DNA of 64,000 nt from Mesostigma viride (lineage: Eukaryota > Streptophyta > Mesostigmatophyceae > Mesostigmatales > Mesostigmataceae), in contig RPFO01000389.1 of NCBI GenBank assembly GCA_009746045.1, positions 1,004,804 through 1,068,803 of the forward strand. The letters run 5' to 3'. Every line of letters starts with the position of its first letter. The first letter of the stretch is position 1. This document shows positions 10,861 through 21,291 of this stretch, in pieces. Under the pieces are notes generated by a model. The model was not told the origin of the DNA, made no database searches, and saw nothing but the letters and a program-made list of their open reading frames with translations. The translations under genes were made by a program, and so were the position numbers.

Positions 10861-11118
10861 AAGGCTGCAAGGTAGCGGTAAGCTGAGCTCTGGCAAGGTA
10901 GCGGTGCACTGTGCGAGGCCGACGGGAGATGCCTTAGGGCACGATGGAAATGAGGTAACATAAAGCTATGGCCTAAGGCAGGTCAAGGCAGTTCTTTGCC
11001 GACGCACCGTGGTTGTCACTTGGAGTGAGCAAGCCAGCGAGAGCGTTACCTGGGGCGAGGAGCAAAGGTTGCAAGCCAAGCGACCTAGGTCCTAACAGTC
11101 GCGACAAGGACCAGGAGC
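10861..11118. other. Unassigned spacer
   Basis: No gene recognised. A GTAACG donor-like site (minus strand) near 11060 would fit an exon of the neighbouring minus-strand frames. Confidence 0.3.
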
Positions 11119-11907
11119 TCACAGCAGCTGCCTGGCCGGAGTCGCTAAATACTGGATCTGGGCCTGCATTGCAGACCCAGTGGCCGCAAGGTGGGCAGAC
11201 TCTGGATCCACGCCCGGAGGGGTAGGTGACGGCTCCAACGACACACGTCTGGTCGACACCGGCGATGATGGAACAGGAGAAGGCGCCGACACTGAGGAGG
11301 AGGAAGCTGCGACTGAGGCCGAATACTCTGGAGTGTACTGCGACTCAACCGGTGCATCCAGAGGAGAAGGATCGCCATATGCTAACATACCCGCAGACTG
11401 GTCCGCAATCTCCATGAACTCGACCGCCCGCAGGAGGTCACAGGGGTTGTCATCTAACTCAGCGTCTCCTTCTGCCGGGAGCCACTGAAAAACCTCCCTG
11501 AGGCAAGAGCGCCCCACAGGGGTAGAAAGGTAGGAGAAAATCCTGGGACACTGGAGGATGGCATCTATCTGCCCAAGGGCAGGGCAGCGAGACCCACACT
11601 CAAGGAGACAGTGTCCAGCGTCGTCGAAACCATGGACAACCAACTGCTGCGGGTCCTGTGGGTCCGGTCCAAACCAGGAGACCCCGAAGAGGGCGGCCCG
11701 AACCAGAGCAGCATGCATGACTCGCCTGCAGGGCAGAATGGATGCGGCCACCAGGGTAGCTGGACCTGGAGACCCACCGGCCCGGAAGGACCTCATAATA
11801 TAGCTCCGGATCAGGAGCCGGCGGCAGGGACTCCAACGGAGGGGTAGGCTCTGACATGACGGCTGCGGAGGGGAGGGGACAACCAACCACCCGTCGACAG
11901 CAGACAT
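11119..11907 (-). CDS. Hypothetical protein directly downstream of Ty3 pol
   Basis: 262 residues from ATG 11907, starting only 26 bp after the Ty3 pol stop at 11934 and on the same strand. Residues about 60-185 look globular (FGVSWFGPDPQDPQQLVVHG, GHCLLECGSRCPALGQIDAI, REVFQWLPAEGDAELDDNPC). The C-terminal 75 residues are Ser/Pro rich. There is no membrane segment or signal peptide, so it is not an obvious envelope-like ORF. I see no LTR between it and pol. It may be a third ORF of the retrotransposon or an unrelated gene. Confidence 0.4.
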   Translation of the reverse strand: MSAVDGWLVVPSPPQPSCQSLPLRWSPCRRLLIRSYIMRSFRAGGSPGPATLVAASILPCRRVMHAALVRAALFGVSWFGPDPQDPQQLVVHGFDDAGHCLLECGSRCPALGQIDAILQCPRIFSYLSTPVGRSCLREVFQWLPAEGDAELDDNPCDLLRAVEFMEIADQSAGMLAYGDPSPLDAPVESQYTPEYSASVAASSSSVSAPSPVPSSPVSTRRVSLEPSPTPPGVDPESAHLAATGSAMQAQIQYLATPARQLL

Positions 11908-11933
11908 AACATAAGAGAGGAGAAGGCCTACAA

Positions 11934-12756
11934 CTAGAGCTTGTGCAGGGTTTTATACTCCTGCAAAAGACGACTACACCCATCTAGCTCACTCTCCGTA
12001 TACCAGACTTTATCTACCTCGCTACGAGCATACATCCATTTAACCTTATACTGGCGTTGAGTACCACGGCCTCTTTTAATGTCTCTATGGGCCACGATAC
12101 TCTCTACCTCGTCCTCTACCTCGCCAGTATCAGGATTATGCTCTAAAGGGGCAGGGGCTAACTCTCTACCAGCAAACGTGCTTTGGTGGTAAAGCTTTAG
12201 CTGGCTTCTATGAAAGGTGCGCGAATGGGTTTGCCAAGAGGTAGGGATGTCTATCACATACAAGAAATTACCTACTCTAGACAACACACGGAAGGGTCCT
12301 AAAAAGGCGGGCCTGAGTTTCACTTTAAGTTCAGCCTCGAACTTGTGGGCGAATCGGCCAACACGAGGGCCTTCTACTAAGACTAAATCTCCTATTTCTA
12401 TCTCAGGCGCTCTTCTATCTAGTGAGGCACGCAACCTATCAAGGTACTTGGCCTGTGCCCTATGGTACCCTGCAATGGCATTGTCGTGGGCATTCTTCAT
12501 CTTATCTAATAACGCCTGCACACCTTCTACAGTATCTCGGGACACATCATCCTTGTCCCTTAAAGGACTGGCTAAGAGAGAGGTAGGGGTAAGAGGTTGT
12601 CTACCTGTGTCTAGGAAGAAGGGCGTATTACCATGTGCGGCCTCAGTGAGGGCAGTTGTTAAGGGAAAACTCTACCAGACATAGATAATCCTCCCAATCA
12701 CTCCCAGAACCATTCACATAGTGCCGCAGAGCTTCTTCCACTACTCTATTCAAACG
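11934..12756 (-). pseudogene. Ty3 integrase C-terminal region with chromodomain
   Basis: The coding continues the integrase with a helix typical of the end of the core (RVVEEALRHYV near 12740). It then has the GPY/F-like region (KLRPAFLGPFRVLSRVGNFL) and ends in a chromodomain: EVESIVAHRD, then YKVKWMYARSEVDKVWYTES and LLQEYKTLHKL. Chromodomains of this type steer integration towards histone-marked chromatin. One frame covers 12545-11934; the 12756-12546 stretch needs a frame change. Confidence 0.85.
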
Positions 12757-13325
12757 TTATACTAAATGAGAAGAGGAGGAGTGGTAGGCAGTACCGAAGG
12801 TGACCTTGGTACCGATAGCAGCGAAGAACTGCTGCCAAAAATCTGAAGTAAATAACTTATCTTTATCAGAAATGAACTGCCTACTCAAACCATGGTATCT
12901 ATAAACATTATTGAGGTATAGGCGGGCACAATTGCGTGCGGTGAGTTCAAGGGGACAAGGCACGAGATGGCACATACGCGTAAAGCGATCTCCAAACACG
13001 AGGATCTGAGCATTACCCTTATCATTCTTTCTAAAAGGTCCTACAAAATCCATCATAAGGGAATTCCATGGCATGATGGGATGAGGAAGGGTCCTAGGCT
13101 CGGCTATCTGCCCTACGTTGCTAGGTTTCATTTCCTGACAAGATTGGCAGGTCCTAACATACTCATCTACATCCTTTAAGAGGGAGGGCCAGTAATAGGA
13201 ACGGGTTACTAGATCCCGCACCCGTTTACCGCCCTGGTGAGCAGCTAAATCATGTAACTCAAAAAGCAAGGAGGAGCGACAGATAGGAGGGACATACAGG
13301 CGCCATTGAGGGGGAGAATCGAGAC
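12757..13325 (-). pseudogene. Ty3 integrase core, catalytic Glu replaced by stop
   Basis: Minus strand: an HHCC-type zinc region (HDLAAHQGGKRVRDLV, CQSCQEMK) is followed by the DDE core with MMDFVGPFRK (first Asp) and FISDKDKLF (second Asp). The expected third catalytic residue follows TAYH; there the reading is SSSSHLV and then TAA (12757-12759) where relatives have Glu. A single base change GAA to TAA explains it. The upstream end of the domain is broken by the insertion at 13326. Confidence 0.88.
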
Positions 13326-15599
13326 GGGACACCCCCGAATTTTTTGGCGCCAAAAAATTCGCGCCGGAGCCGAAGGTCACAAATTTCACGTGCACGGTGC
13401 GCGCACCCCTTGCGGAAGTGGCCATGGCGACTGCGTTCAGGCGAAACTACCACACTAGGGCAGGCGAAATGCAAAAATTTTACTCGAATCTAAAAGGAGA
13501 TGAGTTTATGATGTTAGTTTGTGGCGGAAATCAGCTGGTTTACAATATCGCTGTTGTTTTTTTATGCCATCGGCATGGGGGGTAATCTGAATTTTTTGGT
13601 CGCGCGGAATGAAATAGAATTCATGATAGCGGCTGTAAAGTAGCGGTTTTGGGGGCTGTTCTGACCTTGAAGCAGGCATTAATATCGGTTGCATCGAATT
13701 CTAAACCGAGCTGGTGCTTTTTTCCAGATTTTCGGCCATTATCGGTAAGTAATTGTTCAGACCTGCGCAGTGCGTGTCTGACCTGTCCATGGAAGAACGG
13801 CTGTTGTTGCGCGCCTGGGCGAGGGATTTACGAGGGCAAGGTACAGATTTGTCGCGAACGTTATCTGCTATCGGTGCTTTCTTCTATGAGCTCATCGTTC
13901 GAGGTTTTTTGCGTTCTTTTTGGGCAGTTTCCGCCAGCTAGCTCGCCGTCGCTTGCCGTTGTGTTGTCGAATACCTGGCAGCTTTAGATTGTTTTCGTTG
14001 ATGTCGTGATCAGGGCCGCTTCAGTCGCAGCCTATAGCTCTTCGGGAAGGTATAAGGCATTTCATAAAACGTGTTCTGGCAAGGATGTTGTGCGTATGGA
14101 CGCTTCTTGTTGTTTGAGAGTGACGCACCCTCTCCTCACAGGCCGCAGCGGCATCACAGCGCTCATGCGGTGAAGGGCCGCCAATGGTTTCTTTGCATTT
14201 TATCGTGCAGGGATGGAAGTGTTATAGTGATGATGATGTTGGAGATATTGCATTTGTGTGACTGCATGTAGATAGCTGGCACCAATGGTTGTTTGAGCTT
14301 TCCTTTGTTATGATGATGTGACAAGACTACAATGTGCTGAGCCAACCATGGTTGACATGCATGACTGCATGCAAGCTATATATACCATGTTCTTACTTGG
14401 TTCCTTGCCCTCCATAGTCCCAGTTTGTCATCCATGCCGGGGAGGACAGTTTAGGAGGTGTTGTTGTGTTGATTAGCTTGGTTGGCATCAACCTTACACT
14501 CTAACCTGGGAGAAACATAGGAAATGCTGCTTAGGCGTGTTAGGGCTACCATCGTCAAGGCTATGCACATATTTACAAGGCTGGCCATGCTGGAGGGATG
14601 ATGAAGACATATGAGGTGCGTGGCCACCCCTTTGTACTTTATAAACATACTCTGCATGGTTTTGGTGCATGTTGGATGGCATATTAAGTGGCACTGTGGG
14701 GTTACTAACTTACTGAGTGGTCCTTAGCGCCTTGTCATGTGGTCATATAGGAAACCCATCAACTTGAGCATTTCTTGTCGCAATGACCCCCCACATTGAG
14801 CATGCGTTGCCGTCAGCGTGCAAGAGTTGATTATGTGTGCTTTGGTCAGTTTGCAGATGTCTTTGATGAAGAAGGAGGTGCTAGTGTGGCTAAATGGTTA
14901 CTCTAATTTCCTTGTAGCGTCTACATGGGTGGCCGTCTTGGAATGGTTGTAACTTGGGCAGTTCTTGTCAGAATGGCGTCAAACCTTGAACATAGGAGGT
15001 ACCATATGTGCAGAGAATGGTAGTATGTGGTTTGGCCAGTTTTCATGAGGCTTAGATGTATAAAGGGGTGTTAGTGTGGTTAAATACTAGCTAAAACCTC
15101 CCTTAGCTTCGTCACAGGTGGCAATCTAGGAATATCCATCAAATAGGGCTGCGCTTGTCAGAATGACCTGAAAATTTGGGGCTGCATGTCCCCCCCTCTC
15201 TAGTATTTGAAAATATAAGAAATGGCATGATTCCATGTGTTTATGATTTGTTTTATTTTTTTTGGTGAAAAAAAGTACCCTTTTTGCGGGAAAATCCATC
15301 AATGTGTCTAAACATCATTGTTTTGTGCTCAAAATTAGGCAGACTTTCTCAAAAGTGGGGGAACTATACGGAAATATATGATTTGGTTAAATATGTTTGC
15401 CCATTGTCCTAGGGAAAATATGCCAAAAGTAGCGTCTTTTTCTATTTTTAGCGCGTAACCGGCATCTGGTGGGGGCTAGTACCCCCCCCAAGTGGTTGGA
15501 AATTTTTTTTTAAATCATATTTATGGTCCCCAATCATAATTGGATTTTTAGCACATGCATAGGTATGGTTTCCAGAAAAGTGCCCTTTAGGGGTGTCCC
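13326..15599. mobile_element. 2.3-kb insertion with GGGACACCCC inverted ends
   Basis: The Ty3 linker reading (GGFLYVQIRGG) stops at about 15600 and integrase coding resumes at about 13325. The intervening DNA begins GGGACACCCC (13326-13335) and ends GGGGTGTCCC (15590-15599), a 10-bp perfect inverted repeat. I could not define a target duplication. Just inside the left end lies a perfect 24-bp palindrome (13337-13360) centred on GGCGCC. No transposase is seen in the interior, which is AT-rich with several stretches of weak similarity to each other. It is likely a non-autonomous DNA transposon. Confidence 0.6.
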
Positions 15600-16060
15600 C
15601 TCCCCTTATCTGCACATATAAAAACCCACCTACAAATTTACAGGGGTATTTGCCTAACTGTTGGGGATGGGAGGCAATAGCAGCTAAAGCTTCTGGCTCA
15701 GTGGCCGTAAATCTACTGATAAGGCGTTCGAGATCAGAGGTAGGCATCGCTACCGAAGTATCTATATCAGGTTTAAAGAGGTCTCCTACCGCCTTGCCAA
15801 AGAGAAGGGGAGGTCCTAGAGGGACTATATTATCATAGGACTTTCCTGACCTAGTCGCTATATGGCTAAGCGGTATAGAAATTTTATTTTTCCCCTCCCC
15901 CCCCACAGAGACCACAGGAAGGGCCTCACACGGGAGAGAGAGTCCTACGTGAGAAAGGAGGTCAGGCATACGAACAGTAGTATGAAAGAGGTAGGCATAT
16001 TGTTCATCATCCGGTAGTTCACCGTAAGGGGTTACACCAAGAGTGGTAGGAACTAGAGTA
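15600..16060 (-). pseudogene. Ty3 RNase H to integrase linker
   Basis: Minus-strand frame with GELPDDEQYAYLFHTT, VPLGPPLLFGKAVGDLFK and KYPCKFVGGFLYVQIRGG. It lies exactly between the RNase H and integrase parts of the same element, interrupted on both sides by transposons. The tail end corresponds to the start of the integrase zinc-binding region. It carries no recognisable catalytic residues. Confidence 0.7.
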
Positions 16061-16065
16061 GTATT

Positions 16066-16141
16066 AGTTATATACATCGATTCCTGCGGAATCGATACTA
16101 AGCACTTAGTATCGATTCCGCAGGAATCGATGTATATAACT
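16066..16141. repeat. 76-bp palindrome, copy 1
   Basis: Perfect palindrome except the two central bases (CA). Left terminus of the transposon. Confidence 0.95.
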
Positions 16142-16481
16142 AAAACTTTTGCTTGCGCCGGCAAGGCTAAGGCCGATACTAGTCGGGTCATCGAATTGGC
16201 TATTCGATTATCGAAGTTGCCTATTCGACCATCAAACTTTCCTATTCGATTATTGAATTTTCCTTATTCGATTGTCGAAATTTCCTAGTCGACAGGGGGT
16301 CAGAGGCCAGCGGCCTATCATACTCGGCGCCCAGCGAGCCACCGAACTAGGCCTAGTCGATTATAGCGAGACATCGCGTGGAAATTGGCCGATTTCGGGG
16401 ACTTAGCAGGAATCGATGTATATAACTAAGACTGTTGCGACTAGTATCGGCCTTAGCCTTGCCGGCGCAAGCAAAAGTTTT

Positions 16482-16557
16482 AGTTATATACATCGATTCC
16501 TGCGGAATCGATACTAAGCGCTTAGTATCGATTCCGCAGGAATCGATGTATATAACT
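16482..16557. repeat. 76-bp palindrome, copy 2
   Basis: Perfect palindrome through the centre AGCGCT, internal copy. Confidence 0.95.
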
Positions 16558-17063
16558 AAGACTGTTGCGACACGCCGGCATCCCAGGTTCGAATCCCGCT
16601 AGGATCGTTCCGGGGGTGGATTTTTCGCCTAGTAATGCGAATAACGTTGCGGACGCTAATCGTTCGGCCTAATATGTTAATCAAATAAGGCAAGTGCTCT
16701 CCGCTGACCAGGCGGAGTACCAGCGCTAGCTATTCGACTGATATGATGTGCTCAACCGGCTAATCATCTGTGTTGTTCGACGTCGCTCCGGAAATCGGCT
16801 AAGTCCCCGAAATCGGCCAATTTCCACGCGATGTCTCGCTATAATCGACTAGGCCTAGTTCGGTGGCTCGCTGGGCGCCGAGTATGATAGGCCGCTGGCC
16901 TCTGACCCCCTGTCGACTAGGAAATTTTGACAATCGAATAAGGAAAATTCGATAATCGAATAGGAAAGTTTGATGGTCGAATAGGCAACTTCGATAATCG
17001 AATAGCCAATTCGATGACCCGACTAGTATCGGCCTTAGCCTTGCCGGCGCAAGCAAAAATTTT

Positions 17064-17139
17064 AGTTATATACATCGATTCCTGCGGAATCGATACTAAG
17101 CGCTTAGTATCGATTCCGCAGGAATCGATGTATATAACT
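17064..17139. repeat. 76-bp palindrome, copy 3
   Basis: Perfect palindrome through the centre AGCGCT, right terminus of the transposon. Confidence 0.95.
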
Positions 17140-17144
17140 GTATT

Positions 17145-17977
17145 GAGAACATCTAAGTCCTCGAAAAAGGAGTAATCTGCGCGGCGGGAGAGGGCATCAG
17201 GCACTATGTTATCTACACCTTTAACATACTGAAGTTTAAAAGGGGAAAACTGTGCTAAAAACTCCATCCAGCGCGCTTGTCGAGGGGTAAGGTTGGGTGG
17301 AGAGAGAAGATGGGTAAGGGGACGATGGTCCGTTTGTATAACTAATCTATAAGGATCTATCTCACAGGGTTCATTCAGGCAAACATCAAATTGGGCACCT
17401 TTAAGAAAGTGCTGCCACGCGTGGCAACAATACACCACAGCTAATAGTTCCTGCTGGTGTACAGGATAGTTACGCTCCGCGGGGAGCATCGTCCTAGAGA
17501 TATATACTCAATTGGCTGTAAGCCCTGACCCTGATCCTGGAGAAGGACCCCCCCTATAGCTACCTTACTAGCGTCTGTAGCTACCACAAAGGGTTTGGTA
17601 GTATCGGGTAGGATGAGAACGGGAGGAGTGAGGAATAGGGATTTTAAACACTTAAAAAGCAGATTGACACTCACTACTCCAAAGAAAGGGGATATCTTTC
17701 TTTAACAAATGATTGATAGGGGCTGCTATAGTTGCAAAACGAGGGATAAAACGCCTATAGTAAGAGGCAATCCCTAAGAAACTACGTACACTTCGTCGGT
17801 AGGGGTAGGCCAATCCTGAATTGACTTAGTTTTATCCGGGTCGGTAGCGACACCGGCATCTGACAAAACATGTCCTAAAAATGGTACACTCCTACCAGAA
17901 CGAACTTTAGCACGGCGAGCCCACAAGGAATTTTCAGACATTATTTCCAAGACTTTCTTTAAATCGCGTAGGTGTGT
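17145..17977 (-). pseudogene. Ty3 RT thumb and RNase H
   Basis: Minus strand, reading across frameshifts: SFLGIASYYRRFIPRFATIA (RT connection), then RNase H with VVATDASKVAIGGVLL (first Asp), HQQELLAVVYCCHAWQHFL (Glu), VIQTDHRPLTHLL (second Asp) and NIVPDALSRRADY (final Asp). All four RNase H acidic residues are kept. Coding is interrupted right after DLDVLNT by the palindromic transposon. Confidence 0.88.
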
Positions 17978-18475
17978 TTAAAAATCTGGGGAGTAAATAA
18001 GGATGTCATCTAAGTAAGCCTGAGCACAAGAACGATCGTGCTCAGCTAAAGAAACAGAGGAGAAGGAAGGATCCTTTAAATCAGAGGACACTTGAGGAAG
18101 GTGAGAATTACCCATAACAGGTCTAAGCACTTCATTCATCAACATTTGAAAAGAGGCAGGAGAATTACAGAGTCCCATAGCCGCTACTCTAAACTGATAC
18201 TGACCAAAAGGGGTAGCAAAGGCGGTCTTATGACAATCCTTAGGCGCTATTCGCAGTTGCCAAAAACCATCTGCACAATCCAGTACGGTGAAACAAGTAG
18301 AACCTTTAACCTTATGAAATATATCATCAATACGAGGTAGAGGGTATTTAGACTTCACAGTGATATCATTTAACTTCCTATAATCAGTAACTAAACGAAA
18401 CTTGCCATTTGGCTTAGGGACTAACAGGACACCAGCTGAGTAGGGGGAGTTACTAGGCTCTATCAATCCTGCTTC
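17978..18475 (-). pseudogene. Ty3 reverse transcriptase palm
   Basis: Minus strand from about 18475: NSPYSAGVLLVPKPNGKFRL, DYRKLNDITVKSKYPLPRID, FTVLDCADGFWQLRIAPKD (first catalytic Asp) and AYLDDILIYSPD (YLDD box). The last two Asp residues of the active site are intact. A frame-neutral stretch (GNSHLPQVSSDLKDPS) between VLRPVMG and the YLDD box is longer than in typical Ty3 RT. Its upstream exon partner lies beyond the 18480-20180 insertion. Confidence 0.92.
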
Positions 18476-18479
18476 TAAT

Positions 18480-20180
18480 ACCCCTAAATGGTCTGGCTGC
18501 CGATTTTCCGCCTAAAACTGAGTTACAGCCGACACGTCGGCCCCTTCTCGGGGGACCAAATGCCGCGAAAACTATTGAGAATTAGGAAACGTTTAGCTGA
18601 GAAGATCGAAAGTTTATAATTTTCCTCACAGCATGGTACTAGGGTTTGCATACTTCTGACAAAGTTATAGAGGTGTTCTGGCCGGTCAAAGTACTAGGGG
18701 TCAGGGTACTTTTTCACGTACAACGTGCATTCCGGAAAACGACGACCTGGCCATGGCGGCTTGCGCCCACGCATGGCATTTACGTTTTCGTTCGAATTTT
18801 CTGACCAAACTCAGGAAATTGATTTTATACGTCCTAAAGATGATACAGGCCAATTTTTGGTTCGCGGGAATGCCATTTGATAGGTGTCGGCAGCGTTCTT
18901 GCTGGAAAAAACTGCGATCAGGCCGGACGATAGAAACGTTGACAGCAATAACTTTCCGGCGTATTTTAAAGGATATATTGGTTTCTTTGTACTTGTTATG
19001 ATACCTAGTAGTCGTAAACGTGCAAGGGTGGCCAGAAATCGCCGAATCCAGCGACCATGCTGCACAACTTTGGTGTGCCGAAATGCGCCATTTTGCGGCC
19101 ACCGCCTGGGCCAAGGTAACGCCATCCATGCCTGGTAAAGCTGAGTTATCGTTTTCCTATCGATGTTTGACGTTTATATATACGTTCTAGCTTGTGTAGC
19201 ACATTCTTTTTGCATTATTCATGCTCTTTCTTGACCCTGGCCTGGCCCCTTTCTAAAACACCCTTCTTAGATGCTTCCCTCAGTCAGTTGACCTGCCACA
19301 GGGTGATGGTGAAAAGTTTTAGAGGCTGTATGGGTTTGAATACCTCCATATATGTTTGTTATACATTTCCCACACACATATTGCATGAGTGTGAGGCAGT
19401 TGGCTGGTCTCTGTGGCATCATCAAGCATGTAACCGGTGAGTAGAAGCTTCCCATTGTCAGCATGTGCCACCAGGTGTGCTGGCCATCACCTGGCAAGCT
19501 ATAGCAGCTTAGGCCTAGTTTATCCTTGCTAGGGCAAGCTGAAATAGGCTTAAAACCACTAGTTTGTTGGTGGCTGCCTCCTAGAATGCATGCCTTGCGT
19601 AGGGTATCCGTACCACGTTACCTACGTGCATGGACAAGGTGGCACCTGCACATAGGTGCCATGTAAGGGCAGTGTGATGATGCAGTTATGTTTCCCCATC
19701 ATTGTGGAAGGGAAATGTATTGTGTGGCATGGTTGGGGGCCATATTAGTAGGTATTAGTAGGTAGTATGCCCACTCCTAACCCCTTGGTTGCTTTTTACC
19801 ACTGGTACCCCTATGGGCTGTACTGGGTGTAACTGCTGGTATACCCACCCAAATGATGACCCCAATGGCTCAAACTGTTCAGCAACTAATTGTTTATCAT
19901 CCCTGAAGTGGTAGGTGCCTAGCTCTTACAACATAATTCAAAATGCACATTCTACCAAAAATGAAAACGCTCGTCTTGACCCCCCTGACTTTGACGGCAG
20001 TTATACATGGCCTACCCTGCATATATGTAAGGTTGTGATATACCAACCCGAAGGGCAACTCATGGACATGCTTGGCCCCCAAGGACAGCCATTGGATATG
20101 GGTGGGTTGGATGGCATCTGGTTTGCAAAATTGTGAAGTTACAGCCGATGCATCGGCAGTATTTCTGCCCATTTAGGGGT
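18480..20180. mobile_element. 1.7-kb non-autonomous DNA transposon with TAAT duplication
   Basis: Inverted ends ACCCCTAAATGG (18480-18491) and CCATTTAGGGGT (20169-20180), flanked by TAAT at 18476-18479 and 20181-20184. Removing it with one TAAT restores continuous RT coding (LVSLLLEAGLIEPSNSP). Near both ends GTTACAGCCGA is followed by a short palindrome (18520s and 20135-20155). No transposase frame is seen. A 4-bp duplication with an A-CCC start does not fit a family I can name with confidence. Confidence 0.8.
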
Positions 20181-20651
20181 TAATAATAGTGACACTAAAA
20201 TCTGTTTTAGTTCCTTTAACTCGGTAGGGCCCATTCGGTACATCGGAGAGTGCGTAGGAACTGTACCGTCCTTAATAACTACACGGTGTAAAACAGAACG
20301 AGGAGGAGGATAAGAAGGAGTCTTTTCTTCAAAAACTTTGAAGGAATCTATCACAGCCATGTATCTTACTATTTCGTTTTCAGTAAATCCCACCCCTATG
20401 GTATCTACGGTGTTCACATCTATATCCACACTATTATTAGGGATAGGTATCTCCTGTACTTCTAACTGAAGGAACATACATAATAAATATCCATATTCCT
20501 TTAGTTCAGATCGCAACTCATCATTGGACATTAATACTTCAGGTATAGGTCTTACAGGAGGATCAACAGGTGTAGGAGGAGTAATATCTACTAAGGATAA
20601 ATTTTCTACTCTATAATGACATTCCGGTACCCAATAAGAACTATCTGGAAA
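20181..20651 (-). pseudogene. Ty3 RT N-terminal segment
   Basis: Minus strand, with LHRVVIKDGTVPTHSPMYRM and GPTELKELKQILVSLLL, the usual entry into the Ty3 RT fingers. The frame is cut at 20180 by the transposon. It lies directly downstream of the protease frame. Confidence 0.85.
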
Positions 20652-21014
20652 CTAAATGACCATGGTATCATAATTAATAGTAATCTTATTATCCTGGTGC
20701 CAATCTAATCCTAGTAATACATCAGCGGTAGTGATAGGACCTATAGTGGCCGTAAGGTTGACAGTACGTCCTTGTATGACCAGGGGAAGGGATACCGTAC
20801 CCGGGGAATGACTGGTGCGACCGTCAGCATAATGGACAGTGACAGGTTTGGTGTGAGGGATAGGGACTAGTCCTAAACGCCTAACTAGGGCCTCGCTCAC
20901 AAAGGAGCTAGCCGCACCGCTATCCACTAACACAGAGACATTCAAAAGTTCATCAGCGTGCAAGAAGGGGTCTACAACAGTGTGCGGGACGGTTAAGCCA
21001 CCATTCAAAAACAT
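20652..21014 (-). pseudogene. Ty3 retropepsin
   Basis: Minus-strand frame of about 120 residues. VLVDSGAASSFVSEALVRRL carries the catalytic D-S-G-A motif, and the distal ADVLLGLDWHQ is the second conserved strand of retropepsins. The family cleaves Gag-Pol. Confidence 0.9.
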
Positions 21015-21291
21015 AAGAGGACGAACACGTAAGGGTAGGGATGATTCAGCTCCTACAGAAGATATGAAAACAGGCAGGCAAAAACTATTATCTGGGGTAC
21101 TATCTAAGGACCTGTCCAGGTTACCCCCGGCTGACAGGCCTACTGTTCCCCCTCCCCCCCCACATCCAGTGGGACTAACCCCGAAGAAGACCCTGGCGAA
21201 AAAGCCACTGCTGGAGGGTCACGAGGGAGCGAAGAGGGTGCAGGAGCCTGATTATCATAGGGGAACCCTGAGGGTCCTGTCTGCACAGCAT

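Larger units (their letters stand above)
16066..17139. mobile_element. Terminal-palindrome transposon (1,074 bp)
   Basis: Bounded by identical 5-bp direct repeats GTATT (16061-16065 and 17140-17144). Each terminus is a 76-bp palindrome starting AGTTATATACATCGATTCC and ending with its reverse complement; a third copy lies inside at 16482-16557. Sequence 16142-16397 is repeated inverted at about 16801-17063. It contains four degenerate 21-bp units built on TATTCGATTATCGAA. No transposase coding is present. The interior carries a half-palindrome followed by AAGACTGTTGCGAC (near 16408), repeated after the middle palindrome, which shows internal rearrangement. Confidence 0.85.

Noticed and set aside
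11119-11907. Envelope-like protein
   Set aside because: It follows Ty3 pol, but there is no signal peptide, membrane segment or cleavage-site pattern.
16585-16625. tRNA-like B box (GGTTCGAATCC) inside the palindromic transposon
   Set aside because: The T stem is imperfect and there is no matching A box, acceptor stem or anticodon arm upstream, so no tRNA or SINE is called.
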